Assembly: GCF_034424215.1 (NCBI RefSeq)
Contig: NZ_CP139960.1
Span: forward strand, 1,550,001-1,614,000
Source: Niabella yanshanensis
GTDB taxonomy: Bacteria > Bacteroidota > Bacteroidia > Chitinophagales > Chitinophagaceae
DNA: 64,000 nt
Direction of reading: 5' to 3'
Every line of letters starts with the position of its first letter. The stretch's first letter is position 1. A program made the position numbers and the translations under genes. The notes under the pieces are model-generated. The model made no database searches. It was not told the origin of the DNA and saw nothing but the letters and a program-made list of their open reading frames with translations. Shown here one piece after another: positions 36,740-46,470 of this stretch.

Positions 36740-37594
36740 TTATTTACTCCACGCTACGCAGGTCTGGCTGGATGTTCCGAGGCCATCAATACCTAATTCA
36801 ATTACGTCACCAGGTTTCAAATAGATCGAAGGATTAAAACCCATGCCCACGCCAGCCGGAGTTCCGGTAGATATTACATCTCCTGGTAACAGAGTCATAA
36901 ACTGACTTACGTAGGAAATAATATGTGGCAATTTAAAAATGAAATTGGCCGTAGTCCCGTCCTGCATGGTTTGTCCGTTTACTTTTAGCCAAAGGCGCAG
37001 GTTATCCGGATCCGCGATCTCGTCTTTGGTAGCCAGAAACGGGCCTAAAGGTGCAAAGGTATCGCAGCCCTTACCCTTATCCCAGGTACCACCCCGCTCT
37101 AACTGGAACGCGCGCTCGCTCACGTCATTGTGCAACACATAACCAGCAACGTAGTCCATTGCATCAGCCTCTTCCACATAACTGGCTTTCTTGCCAATTA
37201 CTACGGCCAGTTCTACTTCCCAGTCTGTTTTTAAAGAATCCCGAGGTATTATAATATTGTCATTCGGACCTGATAACGAAGTGGATGATTTCATAAAGAT
37301 AACCGGCTCCGTAGGTACAGTAGCACCCGTTTCTTTTGCATGATCGGCATAGTTTAAACCGATGCACAATATCTTGGAAGGACGTGCTACAGGGCTGTCC
37401 AAACGCTCCTCCTCACTGATCGTTACCAGGCTACTTTTATTATCCTGTATATATTGGGCCAGGCGTGCCAAACCATCGGTTTCAAAAAATTGTTCATTAT
37501 AATCCTCTCCAAAACCTGAGGTATCATATTTCACATCATCTATAATAACACCGGTGTTAATACTGCCCGGTTGGCCATAACGTATTAGTTTCAT
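36740..37594 (-). CDS. Fumarylacetoacetate hydrolase family, 2,4-diketo-3-deoxy-L-fuconate hydrolase-like
   Basis: 284 residues. The FAH fold is shown by ILCIGLNYADHAKETG, the metal ligands in DWEVELAVVIGKKA (E-x-E), HNDVSERAFQLERGGTWDKGKGCDTFAPLGP and LLPGDVISTGTPAGVGMG. Members act as C-C hydrolases or decarboxylases on diketo acids. Next to a lactonase and an SDR, hydrolysis of 2,4-diketo-3-deoxy-L-fuconate to pyruvate and L-lactate is the most economical assignment. Confidence 0.88.
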   Translation of the reverse strand: MKLIRYGQPGSINTGVIIDDVKYDTSGFGEDYNEQFFETDGLARLAQYIQDNKSSLVTISEEERLDSPVARPSKILCIGLNYADHAKETGATVPTEPVIFMKSSTSLSGPNDNIIIPRDSLKTDWEVELAVVIGKKASYVEEADAMDYVAGYVLHNDVSERAFQLERGGTWDKGKGCDTFAPLGPFLATKDEIADPDNLRLWLKVNGQTMQDGTTANFIFKLPHIISYVSQFMTLLPGDVISTGTPAGVGMGFNPSIYLKPGDVIELGIDGLGTSSQTCVAWSK

Positions 37595-37615
37595 TTTGTA
37601 ATTTAAAATTTATTA

Positions 37616-38380
37616 TTAATTATTCAGCTTGATAAACCCTCCATCAATAGGATAATCGCTACCCGTAATAAAAGATGCTTCATCGCTGCACAGGTACAAA
37701 ATAAGGGCGGCAATTTCCTCAGGCTTTGCCATACGGCCGATGGGCTGGGTTTGAGAAAGCTTCTCAAACATTTCGGCTTCTTTACCCGGGTAATTTTTTG
37801 CCAGGAAGCCATCTACAAATGGTGTATGCACCCGCGCCGGAGAGATACAGTTACAACGGATATTATCTTTTACATAGTCTTTCGCTGCAGATAAAGTCAT
37901 AGCCAATACAGCTCCCTTGCTCATGCTATAAGCAAACCGGTCCGGAATACCCACGCTGGATGCTATAGATGCCAGGTTCACAATAACCCCTCCGCCGTTT
38001 TCCTTCATCAACGGAATTGAGGCGTATAAACTATTATACACACCCTTTACGTTTACCGCAAATACCCGGTCAAAATCCTCAGCGGCGGTTGTTTCAACTT
38101 TACCAATATGAGAAACGCCCGCACTGTTTACGAGAATATCAAAAGCCCCTACCGAAGCATAAGCCGTCAACACTTCTTCCTGGCTGGCCACATTTACCGG
38201 TAATGCTGTGGCTTTCCCCCCGGCGGATTCAATTTCGTGAACGGTTGCCGCTGCGGCCTCTTTATTGAGATCAGCCACAAAAACATGCGCACCAGCTCTG
38301 CCAAACACAAGACATACTGCTTTACCGATACCGCTGCCACCGCCTGTAACGATGGCCTTTTTATTGTCTAACTTAAACAT
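37616..38380 (-). CDS. Short-chain dehydrogenase/reductase, L-fucose-pathway type
   Basis: 254 residues of classical SDR: TGGGSGIG (12-19), NNAG-equivalent NSAG (85-88), S138, and Y151-x3-K155 (YSMSKG). D37 after the second strand favours NAD. Its position 21 bp before the FAH-family gene suggests 2-keto-3-deoxy-L-fuconate dehydrogenase or L-fucose dehydrogenase; sequence alone cannot separate them. It is the first gene of the minus-strand operon. Confidence 0.85.
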   Translation of the reverse strand: MFKLDNKKAIVTGGGSGIGKAVCLVFGRAGAHVFVADLNKEAAAATVHEIESAGGKATALPVNVASQEEVLTAYASVGAFDILVNSAGVSHIGKVETTAAEDFDRVFAVNVKGVYNSLYASIPLMKENGGGVIVNLASIASSVGIPDRFAYSMSKGAVLAMTLSAAKDYVKDNIRCNCISPARVHTPFVDGFLAKNYPGKEAEMFEKLSQTQPIGRMAKPEEIAALILYLCSDEASFITGSDYPIDGGFIKLNN

Positions 38381-38468
38381 TTAATGATTTTTAAAATGGG
38401 CATCAATATACTACTTAATTGATTATCGTCTATTGATTTCGGTCCAATCGCATTCGCTATCCCAAATC

Positions 38469-38501
38469 AAAATGGGCCCGCACAAAGTACGGACCCATTT
38501 T
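38469..38501 (-). terminator. Terminator after grpE-dnaJ
   Basis: Arms AAAATGGGcCCG (38469-38480) and CGGaCCCATTTT (38490-38501), one bulge, loop CACAAAGTA. Only a short T-run follows on the minus strand. Confidence 0.65.
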
Positions 38502-38519
38502 GATAAAAAGATGGAAATA

Positions 38520-39692
38520 TTAACTAAACAAATCTTTTATTTTATCGAAAAAGCCTTTTTCTGTCTTTTCCGGTTGAGGTTTTAAATTAGGAGAGTCTGA
38601 AAGTCCTTCTAAAGCCGCCTTTTCTTCGTCGCTGAGGTTTTGAGGCGTCCAGACACTAACATGTATTAACTGGTCACCTTTTTCATAGTTTGAATGTACA
38701 TTGGGAAAACCTTTGCCTTTTAACCGGAAAATCTTACCACTTTGTGTACCCGGGGGTATTTTTATCTTAGCCCTGCCGTCAATTGTCGGCACTTCGGCAT
38801 TCGTGCCAAACACCGCATCTGTAAACGACACATACAATTCATAAACCACGTTTAGCCCTTCCCGTTGCAATTCTGTATGTGTTTCCTCTTCAATTAAAAC
38901 AATAAGATCTCCGGCAGCGCCACCGCGCTCGCCCGCATTTCCTTTTCCGCCAATACTTAATTGCATGCCTGCCTGCACGCCTGGTGGCACATCAATGGTG
39001 ATCGTTTCCTCACCGTAGACCCTTCCGGCCCCTTTACAATTAGAGCATTTGGATGTTATGGTAGTTCCTTCTCCGTTACAATCAGGACAGGTGGTAACGG
39101 TTTGCATCTGCCCCAGGAAAGTATTCTGCACTTTCCTCACCTGGCCACTACCCTGGCAGGTACGGCAGGTTTGAACGCTTCCTTTATCTTTAGCGCCATC
39201 ACCGCCACAGGTAGTACAGGAAGTGTATTTTTTTACTTTAATGTTTTTAGTAACCCCTTTCGCTATTTCTTCATAATTCAGCTTCAATTTCACACGGAGA
39301 TTACTTCCCCGTATACCACGCGCCCTGGCGCCACCGCCCCTGGCCCGTCCCCCGCCGCCAAAGAAGCTTCCAAAAATATCATCACCGAACACATCTCCAA
39401 ACTGGCTGAATATATCTTCCATATTCATACCGCCGCCACCGCCAAAACCGCCACCACGACCAGCTCCACTTAAGCCAGCATGCCCAAACCGATCATACTG
39501 CGCCTTCTTTTCTGAATCGCTTAGCACCTCGTAAGCTTCGGCCGCTTCTTTAAACTTTTCTTCTGCGGCTTTATCTCCCGGATTCCTGTCGGGGTGAAAT
39601 TGCATCGCTACCTTACGATAAGCCTTTTTGATCTCCTCCGCAGTTGCTGTTTTGGACACGCCTAATATCTCGTAAAAATCTCTTTTTGACAT
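38520..39692 (-). CDS. dnaJ: Chaperone protein DnaJ
   Basis: 390 residues. The J domain at 1-70 has HPD, followed by a Gly/Phe-rich linker to about 130 (very Gly-rich, with [12 protein letters not shown]). Four zinc-finger repeats CxxCxGxG are present ([32 protein letters not shown]), then the C-terminal substrate-binding domains. It stimulates DnaK ATPase. It is downstream of grpE by 80 bp; dnaK itself is not in the window. Confidence 0.97.
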   Translation of the reverse strand: MSKRDFYEILGVSKTATAEEIKKAYRKVAMQFHPDRNPGDKAAEEKFKEAAEAYEVLSDSEKKAQYDRFGHAGLSGAGRGGGFGGGGGMNMEDIFSQFGDVFGDDIFGSFFGGGGRARGGGARARGIRGSNLRVKLKLNYEEIAKGVTKNIKVKKYTSCTTCGGDGAKDKGSVQTCRTCQGSGQVRKVQNTFLGQMQTVTTCPDCNGEGTTITSKCSNCKGAGRVYGEETITIDVPPGVQAGMQLSIGGKGNAGERGGAAGDLIVLIEEETHTELQREGLNVVYELYVSFTDAVFGTNAEVPTIDGRAKIKIPPGTQSGKIFRLKGKGFPNVHSNYEKGDQLIHVSVWTPQNLSDEEKAALEGLSDSPNLKPQPEKTEKGFFDKIKDLFS

Positions 39693-39772
39693 CTAGTATT
39701 TTTTGAAAACATTCAATTTGAAAACCTGAAAAATCATAGGCGGCAATCAATTCGTCCCTTCAAACTTTCAAA

Positions 39773-40324
39773 TTATTTACCTACCACTACTTTGGCATGA
39801 CGAATAATCTTATCATTCAGGTAATACCCTTTACTTATTTCATCCACTATCTTCCCCTGCAAATCCTCGGTAGGCGCGGGAATTTCTGTAATAGCTTCAT
39901 GTAATTCCGGGTCAAAAGCAACACCTTTTGCCTCCATTGCCTTTAATCCCTTTGATTGTAAAATATTTTTCAGCTTGTTAAAAATCAGGCTCACCCCCTG
40001 CTTCAAATGCGCATCACTGGACTCTTCTACCTCTTTCGATGCACGATCTACATCATCTAACACATCTAATAAATCTGTAATAATATCTTTTCCCGCAGTT
40101 TGAAATAACTCTATACGTTCTTTTGCGGTTCTTTTCCGGAAGTTGTCAAACTCAGCAGCAAGGCGCAAATACTTGTCCTTACTCTCATTTAATTCAGCCT
40201 CTAAAGCGTTCAACTGGGTTTCTTCAATGGGGTCGTTCAGGTGCTCTGTACCACTTACATTTTCGTCAGCATTAATGTTTAAACCATCCTGCTCTGTAAA
40301 ATTATCATTGTTTTGATTCATCAT
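39773..40324 (-). CDS. grpE: Nucleotide exchange factor GrpE
   Basis: 183 residues. An acidic disordered N-terminus (1-30) is followed by a long coiled coil (about 35-90, ELNESKDKYLRLAAEFDNFRKRTAKER) and the beta-wing (GVAFDPELHEAITEIP..IVDEISKGYYLNDKIIRHAKVVV). It releases ADP from DnaK. Two adjacent ATG codons are possible starts. Confidence 0.96.
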   Translation of the reverse strand: MMNQNNDNFTEQDGLNINADENVSGTEHLNDPIEETQLNALEAELNESKDKYLRLAAEFDNFRKRTAKERIELFQTAGKDIITDLLDVLDDVDRASKEVEESSDAHLKQGVSLIFNKLKNILQSKGLKAMEAKGVAFDPELHEAITEIPAPTEDLQGKIVDEISKGYYLNDKIIRHAKVVVGK

Positions 40325-40339
40325 ATTCTAATTTGTTGG

Positions 40340-40369
40340 CAAAACTAAGCATGACAATAATATTGCCAA
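40340..40369 (-). promoter_or_regulatory. Promoter of grpE-dnaJ
   Basis: Minus strand TTG (40367-40369), 19 bp, TAGTTTTG (40340-40347). Transcription would start a few bases upstream of the ATG at 40324. No heat-shock inverted repeat (CIRCE) is visible. Confidence 0.6.
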
Positions 40370-40480
40370 TGAAAAAAAGTAGACAAAATGTCGGTCATTC
40401 CATAAAAAACAGGCGTTAAAAATAAACTTCCTGCATTTTTTATAGTCATTTACTTTATTTTCATGTACTTATTTATCTGT

Positions 40481-42865
40481 ATGAAAAAAATCCTGCTTTC
40501 TCTACTGCTTTTGGCAACCACCTGTTCGCTAACCTCCGCTCAAACCCTTGAAAATAAGCTGGCTGCATGGACAAAAACCAATCCCGTAGAAAAATTGTAT
40601 CTACACCTGGACCGGGAGAGTTACTTCGCCGGGCAAACCATTTGGTTAAAAGGCTATTTTATGACCGGGCTTATACCATCCGGACAAAGCTCTTCCTTGT
40701 ACGTAGAACTAATCAACAGCGATAACGATATTGTATTAAGAAACATTTTTCCAGTTTATTATGGAACAACAATCGGAGGACAAATAGATATTCCCGAAAG
40801 CCTGGTGGCAGGTACCTATCAGATAAGAGCTTATTCCTCCATAATGCTCAACCAGCCCGGATTTGTGTTTCACAAACGGGTTTCCATATGGGGAAAAGAA
40901 GACAAAAAGAAAAACAACGATGAACCAAAGGGTAAATCTCAGCTACTCTTCTTCCCTGAAGGCGGTAACATGGTTAAAGGATTATTGAATATTGTTGCCT
41001 TCAAAGCCATCGACAAATATGGAATGCCATTATCGGTGGAAGGAGAAATCAAAAGCGAAACCGGCGAATTAGTAACCAGCTTTAAAAGCCAGCATGACGG
41101 CATGGGTAGCTTTCCTATTATTCCACTGCCGGCAGGCAGCTATTTTGCCACATTGAAAGGTTCTGAAGAGAAGTATCCGCTACCACCATCTACTGATAAC
41201 GGAATCTCATTCAGTGTCAGAAATACAGCAAAAGGCAAGCAGTTCCGTATTCAATATAATAGCACTGACGAAGCGTTTAAACCCGCCTATTTGGTGGGAC
41301 AAATGGAAAACCAGGTGCTCTTTAAACACCCGATTGGCGGAGACAAAAAAGAGATAACAGGAGTTATTCCTACCGCGGATTTCTACTCAGGTATTTTACA
41401 CTTAACTGTATTCAATAAAGACGAAATGCCCCTTGCCGAACGCCTTACTTTTATTAATAATAAAGATTACGTACTACCCGCAACGCTCAAAATCGACACT
41501 TTAAATATTGAAGCAAGAAAAAGAAACAGGTTCTCAATTGCACTTACGGACACTATTATCGGTAACTTTTCAGTATCGGTAACCGATGCAGACAGTGAAA
41601 CAGAGCCCTTCCGATCACAAACCATTTATTCCTGGTTTTTGCTTAACAGCGACTTGCGCGGATATATCCATAATCCGGCTTACTATTTTAGCAGCAATGC
41701 TGATTCTACACATGCTGCCTTAGACCTGGTAATGATGACCCATGGCTGGACCCGGTTCAAATGGACAGATGTGGCCCAGAATAAATTGGCGCCGGCTAAA
41801 TATAAGGACGCCGGATACATTAGCTTAAGTGGCCAGATTGTATTAGAAGGTACCAAAAAACCTTTGGCCAACAGGGACGTTATCATGATGCGCTCAGCTG
41901 TTGATACAACCGTTGCGAAACGGGGCACCACTACATTACTACAAACGGATTCAATGGGCCGTTTCAAACTGGATTCTTTGTTCTTTACGGAAAAAAATAA
42001 AATACTTTTTTCTGAAGTAAGGGGTAATAAGAGCAAGTTTATCAGGGTAAAGCTGGATGCCGATTCGCTAAACAGGAGATTTGGAATTGAGCCGGTACTC
42101 ATGCCCCAGGACAGCAGCGCCATTATTAAAAACAACGCTATTGTAAACGCTTATGATGACTATGTAAAAGCCCAGGGGCTGTTACTGGAGAATGTAGTTG
42201 TAAAGGTTAGACAAAAATCAGAGGTGGAGAAGCTGGACGAGCAATATGCCAGTGGTTTGTTCTCAGGTGGAATTAACAGCCGAACCATTGACCTGAGAAA
42301 TGAAGTTTTTGGGGGCGATATCTTCCAATACCTGCAGGGACGGGTTGCAGGTCTTACCGTTAGTGGTACTCCGGGCAATTATGTATTAAATTACCGCGGT
42401 GGTGGATTGGGGGGAGGGAATGTGGCTTTATTCCTGGATGAGATGCCGACTGATGCCACGATGATTGAAGGTATACCTGTTGCAGAACTGGCATTTATTA
42501 AGCTTATGCCTAACACTGTTGCAACGGCCGGTGGTGGCACAGCGCTCGCTATCTACCGCAAGAAAGGCGCTGACCTCAGGGCAGCAATGGAATCGCCCAC
42601 AGATATCGTAAATTATAATGGGTACACCGTTATGAAAGAATTTTATAATCCTGATTATGACAAGCAACCTGATAATAGCAAAGCGGATAAAAGGATGACA
42701 CTGAACTGGAATCCGGCTATTTTTTTAGCGGAAGTCAATCCAACCATTCCGGTTATATTTTACAATAATGACCAAACCAGGCGTTTTAAAATAGTTGCCG
42801 AAGGCGTTACCAACGACGGCCGTATGCTGATGATTGAGAAGATCATTGAGCCAGGTGCTAACTAA
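40481..42865 (+). CDS. Large exported MG2-like/TonB-plug-like protein, copy A
   Basis: About 794 residues from ATG 40481 (MKKILLSLLLLATTC). A signal peptide precedes a macroglobulin-like (MG2) domain at about 25-140 (EKLYLHLDRESYFAGQTIWLKGYFM), several beta-sandwich segments, and a carboxypeptidase-regulatory-like segment (ISLSGQIVLEGTKKPLANRDV). A plug-like block follows near 590-690 (EVFGGDIFQYLQGRVAGLTVSGTPG..VALFLDEMPTDATMIEGIPVAELAFIKLMPN). The beta-barrel of a TonB receptor is absent. It is a tandem paralogue of the next gene. Function unknown; a role at the outer membrane with TonB-dependent partners is inferred. Confidence 0.8.
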   Translation: MKKILLSLLLLATTCSLTSAQTLENKLAAWTKTNPVEKLYLHLDRESYFAGQTIWLKGYFMTGLIPSGQSSSLYVELINSDNDIVLRNIFPVYYGTTIGGQIDIPESLVAGTYQIRAYSSIMLNQPGFVFHKRVSIWGKEDKKKNNDEPKGKSQLLFFPEGGNMVKGLLNIVAFKAIDKYGMPLSVEGEIKSETGELVTSFKSQHDGMGSFPIIPLPAGSYFATLKGSEEKYPLPPSTDNGISFSVRNTAKGKQFRIQYNSTDEAFKPAYLVGQMENQVLFKHPIGGDKKEITGVIPTADFYSGILHLTVFNKDEMPLAERLTFINNKDYVLPATLKIDTLNIEARKRNRFSIALTDTIIGNFSVSVTDADSETEPFRSQTIYSWFLLNSDLRGYIHNPAYYFSSNADSTHAALDLVMMTHGWTRFKWTDVAQNKLAPAKYKDAGYISLSGQIVLEGTKKPLANRDVIMMRSAVDTTVAKRGTTTLLQTDSMGRFKLDSLFFTEKNKILFSEVRGNKSKFIRVKLDADSLNRRFGIEPVLMPQDSSAIIKNNAIVNAYDDYVKAQGLLLENVVVKVRQKSEVEKLDEQYASGLFSGGINSRTIDLRNEVFGGDIFQYLQGRVAGLTVSGTPGNYVLNYRGGGLGGGNVALFLDEMPTDATMIEGIPVAELAFIKLMPNTVATAGGGTALAIYRKKGADLRAAMESPTDIVNYNGYTVMKEFYNPDYDKQPDNSKADKRMTLNWNPAIFLAEVNPTIPVIFYNNDQTRRFKIVAEGVTNDGRMLMIEKIIEPGAN

Positions 42866-42965
42866 CTGCTGAGACATGTTTGTGCAAAGGCGCTGTTAAA
42901 TGCATCCTATAATAGTGAAGGGTAAAACACACTTCGCCATTTTTTTTGTAACTTAACAATGCCCG

Positions 42966-45299
42966 ATGAAGATTTATAAACAAATATTATCCGTTTTCTT
43001 CTTATTATCATTCCATGTTGCGCCGGCCCAGGAAAAAATACTGGAAGGCTGGCATCAGTCTACCCCTATTGAAAAGGTATACCTGCACATGGATAGAAAA
43101 GATTATTTCGCAGGACAAACCAGCTGGTTTAAAGGGTATTTTATTTCAGACTTCAAACCTTCTGCCCGTAATTCAACGCTTTTTGTTGAGCTGATCAACC
43201 GGGCTGGTGCAGTGATCAGCCAAAAAGTACTCCCGGTATTTAATGGCATTACTTACGGGCAGATTGATATACCCGATACATTGTCAACGGGAACCTACCA
43301 GGTAAGGGCCTATACTCCTTTAATGTTGAATCAGGAGAAAGTATTCCTCTACAATACTCCCATTCGTGTACATGGAAGAAACAACAAGCCTGAAGTTCCG
43401 TCAAAGAATACTCATGCACTGGCATTCTTTCCCGAGGGTGGCACTTTACTGGCCGGCGTGGAAAACAAGGTTGCTTTCAAAGCCACATCGGGCGAAGGTC
43501 TGCCGGAAAATATTACTGCCAGTATCGTAGATAATACGGGAGCAACCGTTACGCAGATTGAAAGTCTTCACGACGGCATGGGCGTGTTTAAGCTTAAACC
43601 AGCCGACGGCACAACCTACCAGGCCGTATGGAATGGAAAAGCATATCCGCTACCTGTTGCTTCAGGCAAGGGCATTGCCATACAGGTAGAAAACACGAGT
43701 AGCACTGTTAACTATTCTTATACTTCTTCCGGCGATGAAAGCTTTACACCTTCTTATATAATCGGGCAAATGCAGCACGAGGTGATGTTTAAACTACCAG
43801 TAAACAACAACCAGCCAGGCACTATTAACACATCGGCTCTTCATTCAGGTATTTTACAAATCACTTTTTTCAATAAAGACGGTATGCCATTAGCCGAACG
43901 TCTGGTCTTTGTTGATAATAAAGAGTATATTGTTAATGCTGTTCTTAATCCACAACAGATCAATACCAAAGTCCGGGGTAAAAATCATTATAGTATTGAT
44001 TTTAACGAACCGGTAAATGGCAATTTCTCTGTGTCGGTAACAGACGATGACTACAACGAACCTGGTCTCCGTAAAGAAAATATCATTTCCTCCCTTTTAT
44101 TAACCAGCGATATTCCGGGCTACGTACATCATCCAGCTTTTTATTTCAGCAGCGCTCCCCAGGCTAAAGAGGCATTGGACCTGGTGATGCTTACCAATGG
44201 CTGGCGACGCTTTAACTGGAAGGAACTCATCGGCAGCAAACCGCCCACTCCGGGCTACACAGACCCAGGGTATATATCTTTATCGGGCCAGGTAAATGTG
44301 CGCGGCTCTAAAAAGAATTTTGCGGATAGAGACCTGCTGGTTTGGGTGGCCACTTCTGATTCGGGGCGTGCACTTGAGTTGGTTAAGACGGATGCAGAGG
44401 GACGATTTAAAATGGACTCCGTTGTATTTTTTGATAAGGCTAAAATCCTTTTTAGCGATGTGATGGGCAATAAAAGTAAGTTCCTGACAGTAAAGTTGGA
44501 TACAGATTCGCTATACAGGACTTTTAATTTGCCCGCTTTACAGATGCCTCCTGCCATTAACACAGGCACCTCTTTATTAAATAATATGCAAGGAGCGTAT
44601 AGCTCTTATGCAAGAGGTGGTGGCGTGCTGCTGGATAACGTAAATATAGAAGGAAGAAGACTCACACTGGAGGAGTTGGAGAAAAAGTATGTGAGCGGAC
44701 TTTTCTCAGGAAACATAAATGCGCGAACGATTAATCTAACCGGGCAGTTCGTACCTCAGATCAATATATTTGAATGGCTGATTGGCCGTGTACCCAGCCT
44801 GGTGGTACAAAGAAATAGCCAGTTTTTTGATGGGTACCAGCTTTATTTGCGCCAGCAACCCGTACAGCTTTTCCTGGATGAAATGCAGATGCAGGATGCC
44901 AGCCTGATCTCTACTATTCCGCCGAATCAAATTGCGCTGATTAAGATCTATCCCCAGTTTATAGGAGCCCGGGGTAATGGAGCAGCCATCGCCATTTACA
45001 CCAAGCGTGGTGAGGATTTAAATGAAGAAATGGAAGCCTCGGGAGACATCGTGGACTATGATGGTTACAGCATCATTAAAGAATTCTACAGCCCTGACTA
45101 TTCCACCCCTCCGGATGTGGATTACCGGGACAACCGGCTTACCCTGGCCTGGCAACCTGAGGTAACAGTATCCTCCGATAAGAATGCGTCCATTCCCGTT
45201 CAATTTTACAATACCGATCGTACTAAAAAGTTTAAAGTGGTTGCAGAAGGCGTAACAAAAGAAGGCAAGCTTTTATGGGTAGAACAAACAGTTGAATAG
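42966..45299 (+). CDS. Large exported MG2-like/TonB-plug-like protein, copy B
   Basis: 777 residues. It has the same architecture and many of the same blocks as the preceding gene (EKVYLHMDRKDYFAGQTSWFKGYFI, the carboxypeptidase-like ISLSGQVNVRGSKKNFADRDL, and the plug-like NIFEWLIGRVPSLVVQ..QLFLDEMQMQDASLISTIPPNQIALIKIYPQ). A signal peptide ends near APAQ. The two genes are about 100 bp apart and clearly arose by duplication, then diverged across their whole length. No enzyme motif is visible. Confidence 0.8.
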   Translation: MKIYKQILSVFFLLSFHVAPAQEKILEGWHQSTPIEKVYLHMDRKDYFAGQTSWFKGYFISDFKPSARNSTLFVELINRAGAVISQKVLPVFNGITYGQIDIPDTLSTGTYQVRAYTPLMLNQEKVFLYNTPIRVHGRNNKPEVPSKNTHALAFFPEGGTLLAGVENKVAFKATSGEGLPENITASIVDNTGATVTQIESLHDGMGVFKLKPADGTTYQAVWNGKAYPLPVASGKGIAIQVENTSSTVNYSYTSSGDESFTPSYIIGQMQHEVMFKLPVNNNQPGTINTSALHSGILQITFFNKDGMPLAERLVFVDNKEYIVNAVLNPQQINTKVRGKNHYSIDFNEPVNGNFSVSVTDDDYNEPGLRKENIISSLLLTSDIPGYVHHPAFYFSSAPQAKEALDLVMLTNGWRRFNWKELIGSKPPTPGYTDPGYISLSGQVNVRGSKKNFADRDLLVWVATSDSGRALELVKTDAEGRFKMDSVVFFDKAKILFSDVMGNKSKFLTVKLDTDSLYRTFNLPALQMPPAINTGTSLLNNMQGAYSSYARGGGVLLDNVNIEGRRLTLEELEKKYVSGLFSGNINARTINLTGQFVPQINIFEWLIGRVPSLVVQRNSQFFDGYQLYLRQQPVQLFLDEMQMQDASLISTIPPNQIALIKIYPQFIGARGNGAAIAIYTKRGEDLNEEMEASGDIVDYDGYSIIKEFYSPDYSTPPDVDYRDNRLTLAWQPEVTVSSDKNASIPVQFYNTDRTKKFKVVAEGVTKEGKLLWVEQTVE

Positions 45300-45319
45300 T
45301 CCTTAAATATTTATTTTTG
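45292..45319 (+). promoter_or_regulatory. Promoter of the Nif3-like gene
   Basis: TTG (45292-45294), 17 bp, TATTTTTG (45312-45319), six bases before the ATG at 45326, so the message would be nearly leaderless. Confidence 0.55.
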
Positions 45320-45325
45320 CTGGCT

Positions 45326-46420
45326 ATGACAATTAAACAGATCATTTCTTATTTAGAATCAGTAGCACCTCTCACCTTGCAGGAAAGTTATGATAATGCA
45401 GGCCTGATTACCGGCGATGCCAACCGGGAATGCACCGGGGCCCTGTGCTGTCTTGACGCTGTTGAAGCTGTAGTAGATGAAGCGATCGAAAAAGGATGCA
45501 ATCTGATAATAGCGCATCACCCCATTATTTTTAGTGGCCTCAAGAAAATAACAGGTAAAAACTATGTTGAACGTACCATTCTCAAAGCCATAAAAAACGA
45601 CATTTCGATTTATGCAATTCATACTAACCTGGATAATGTATTGACCGGGGTAAACGGAAAAATTGCGGAAAAACTGGGCCTGAAAAACCTTTCCATCCTT
45701 GCACCCAAGGGAGGTCAGCTCAGCAAGCTATTCTTTTATGTACCTGCTTCTCACGCCGGTAATACTATGAATGCCTTATTTGAAGCGGGTGCCGGTTATA
45801 TCGGTAATTACAGCGAATGTAGTTTCCGTGTTAACGGGATTGGCACTTTCAAGCCTAATGAAGCGGCCAACCCTTTCAGTGGCGAACCAGGTAAAAGGCA
45901 TGAGGATGAAGAGGTGAAAATAGAAGTACTTTTCCCATCCTGGCTGGAAAGCCATATCCTATCGGCCCTCAAAGCCAACCACCCCTACGAGGAAGTGGCT
46001 TACGAGGTGATCGGCCTTAACAACAGGCACCAGGATATCGGTTCCGGCATCACCGGTGAATGGGAAATACCCTTAACAGAAACGGAGCTTTTACAAAAAC
46101 TAAAGCAAATTTTTAAGATTCCCGTAATCAGGCACACCGCATTTACGGGTAAAACTATCAAAAAGGTAAGTATTTGCGGTGGTTCAGGCATTTTCCTCCT
46201 GAAAAACGCAATCAATTATGGATCAGACGCTTATATAACCGGAGACATTAAATACCACGAATTTTTTGATGCGGACGGACACTTGCTGCTGGCAGACATT
46301 GGCCACTACGAAAGCGAGCAGTTTACGACAGATTTGCTGGCGAATCTTTTAGAGCAAAAATTCCCTAACTTTGCCGTCCTTAAAACAGGAGTAAATACAA
46401 ATCCTGTACAATACTTTTAA
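45326..46420 (+). CDS. Nif3-like dinuclear metal centre protein
   Basis: 364 residues from ATG 45326 (MTIKQIISYLESVAPL). Metal-ligand motifs: IIAHHPIIFSGLKKI (HH near 70), AIHTNLDN, and a C-terminal DADGHLLLADIGHYESEQ. The length includes the PII-like insertion typical of bacterial members, which form hexamers. Often annotated as GTP cyclohydrolase type 2-like, but that activity is not established for the family as a whole. The next gene encodes a Zn-ribbon protein 50 bp downstream, a common neighbour. Confidence 0.92.
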   Translation: MTIKQIISYLESVAPLTLQESYDNAGLITGDANRECTGALCCLDAVEAVVDEAIEKGCNLIIAHHPIIFSGLKKITGKNYVERTILKAIKNDISIYAIHTNLDNVLTGVNGKIAEKLGLKNLSILAPKGGQLSKLFFYVPASHAGNTMNALFEAGAGYIGNYSECSFRVNGIGTFKPNEAANPFSGEPGKRHEDEEVKIEVLFPSWLESHILSALKANHPYEEVAYEVIGLNNRHQDIGSGITGEWEIPLTETELLQKLKQIFKIPVIRHTAFTGKTIKKVSICGGSGIFLLKNAINYGSDAYITGDIKYHEFFDADGHLLLADIGHYESEQFTTDLLANLLEQKFPNFAVLKTGVNTNPVQYF

Positions 46421-46470
46421 AGTCTTAATTTGAAGGGTTAGGATTTTAGAAGAATTAATATTTTAAACAT

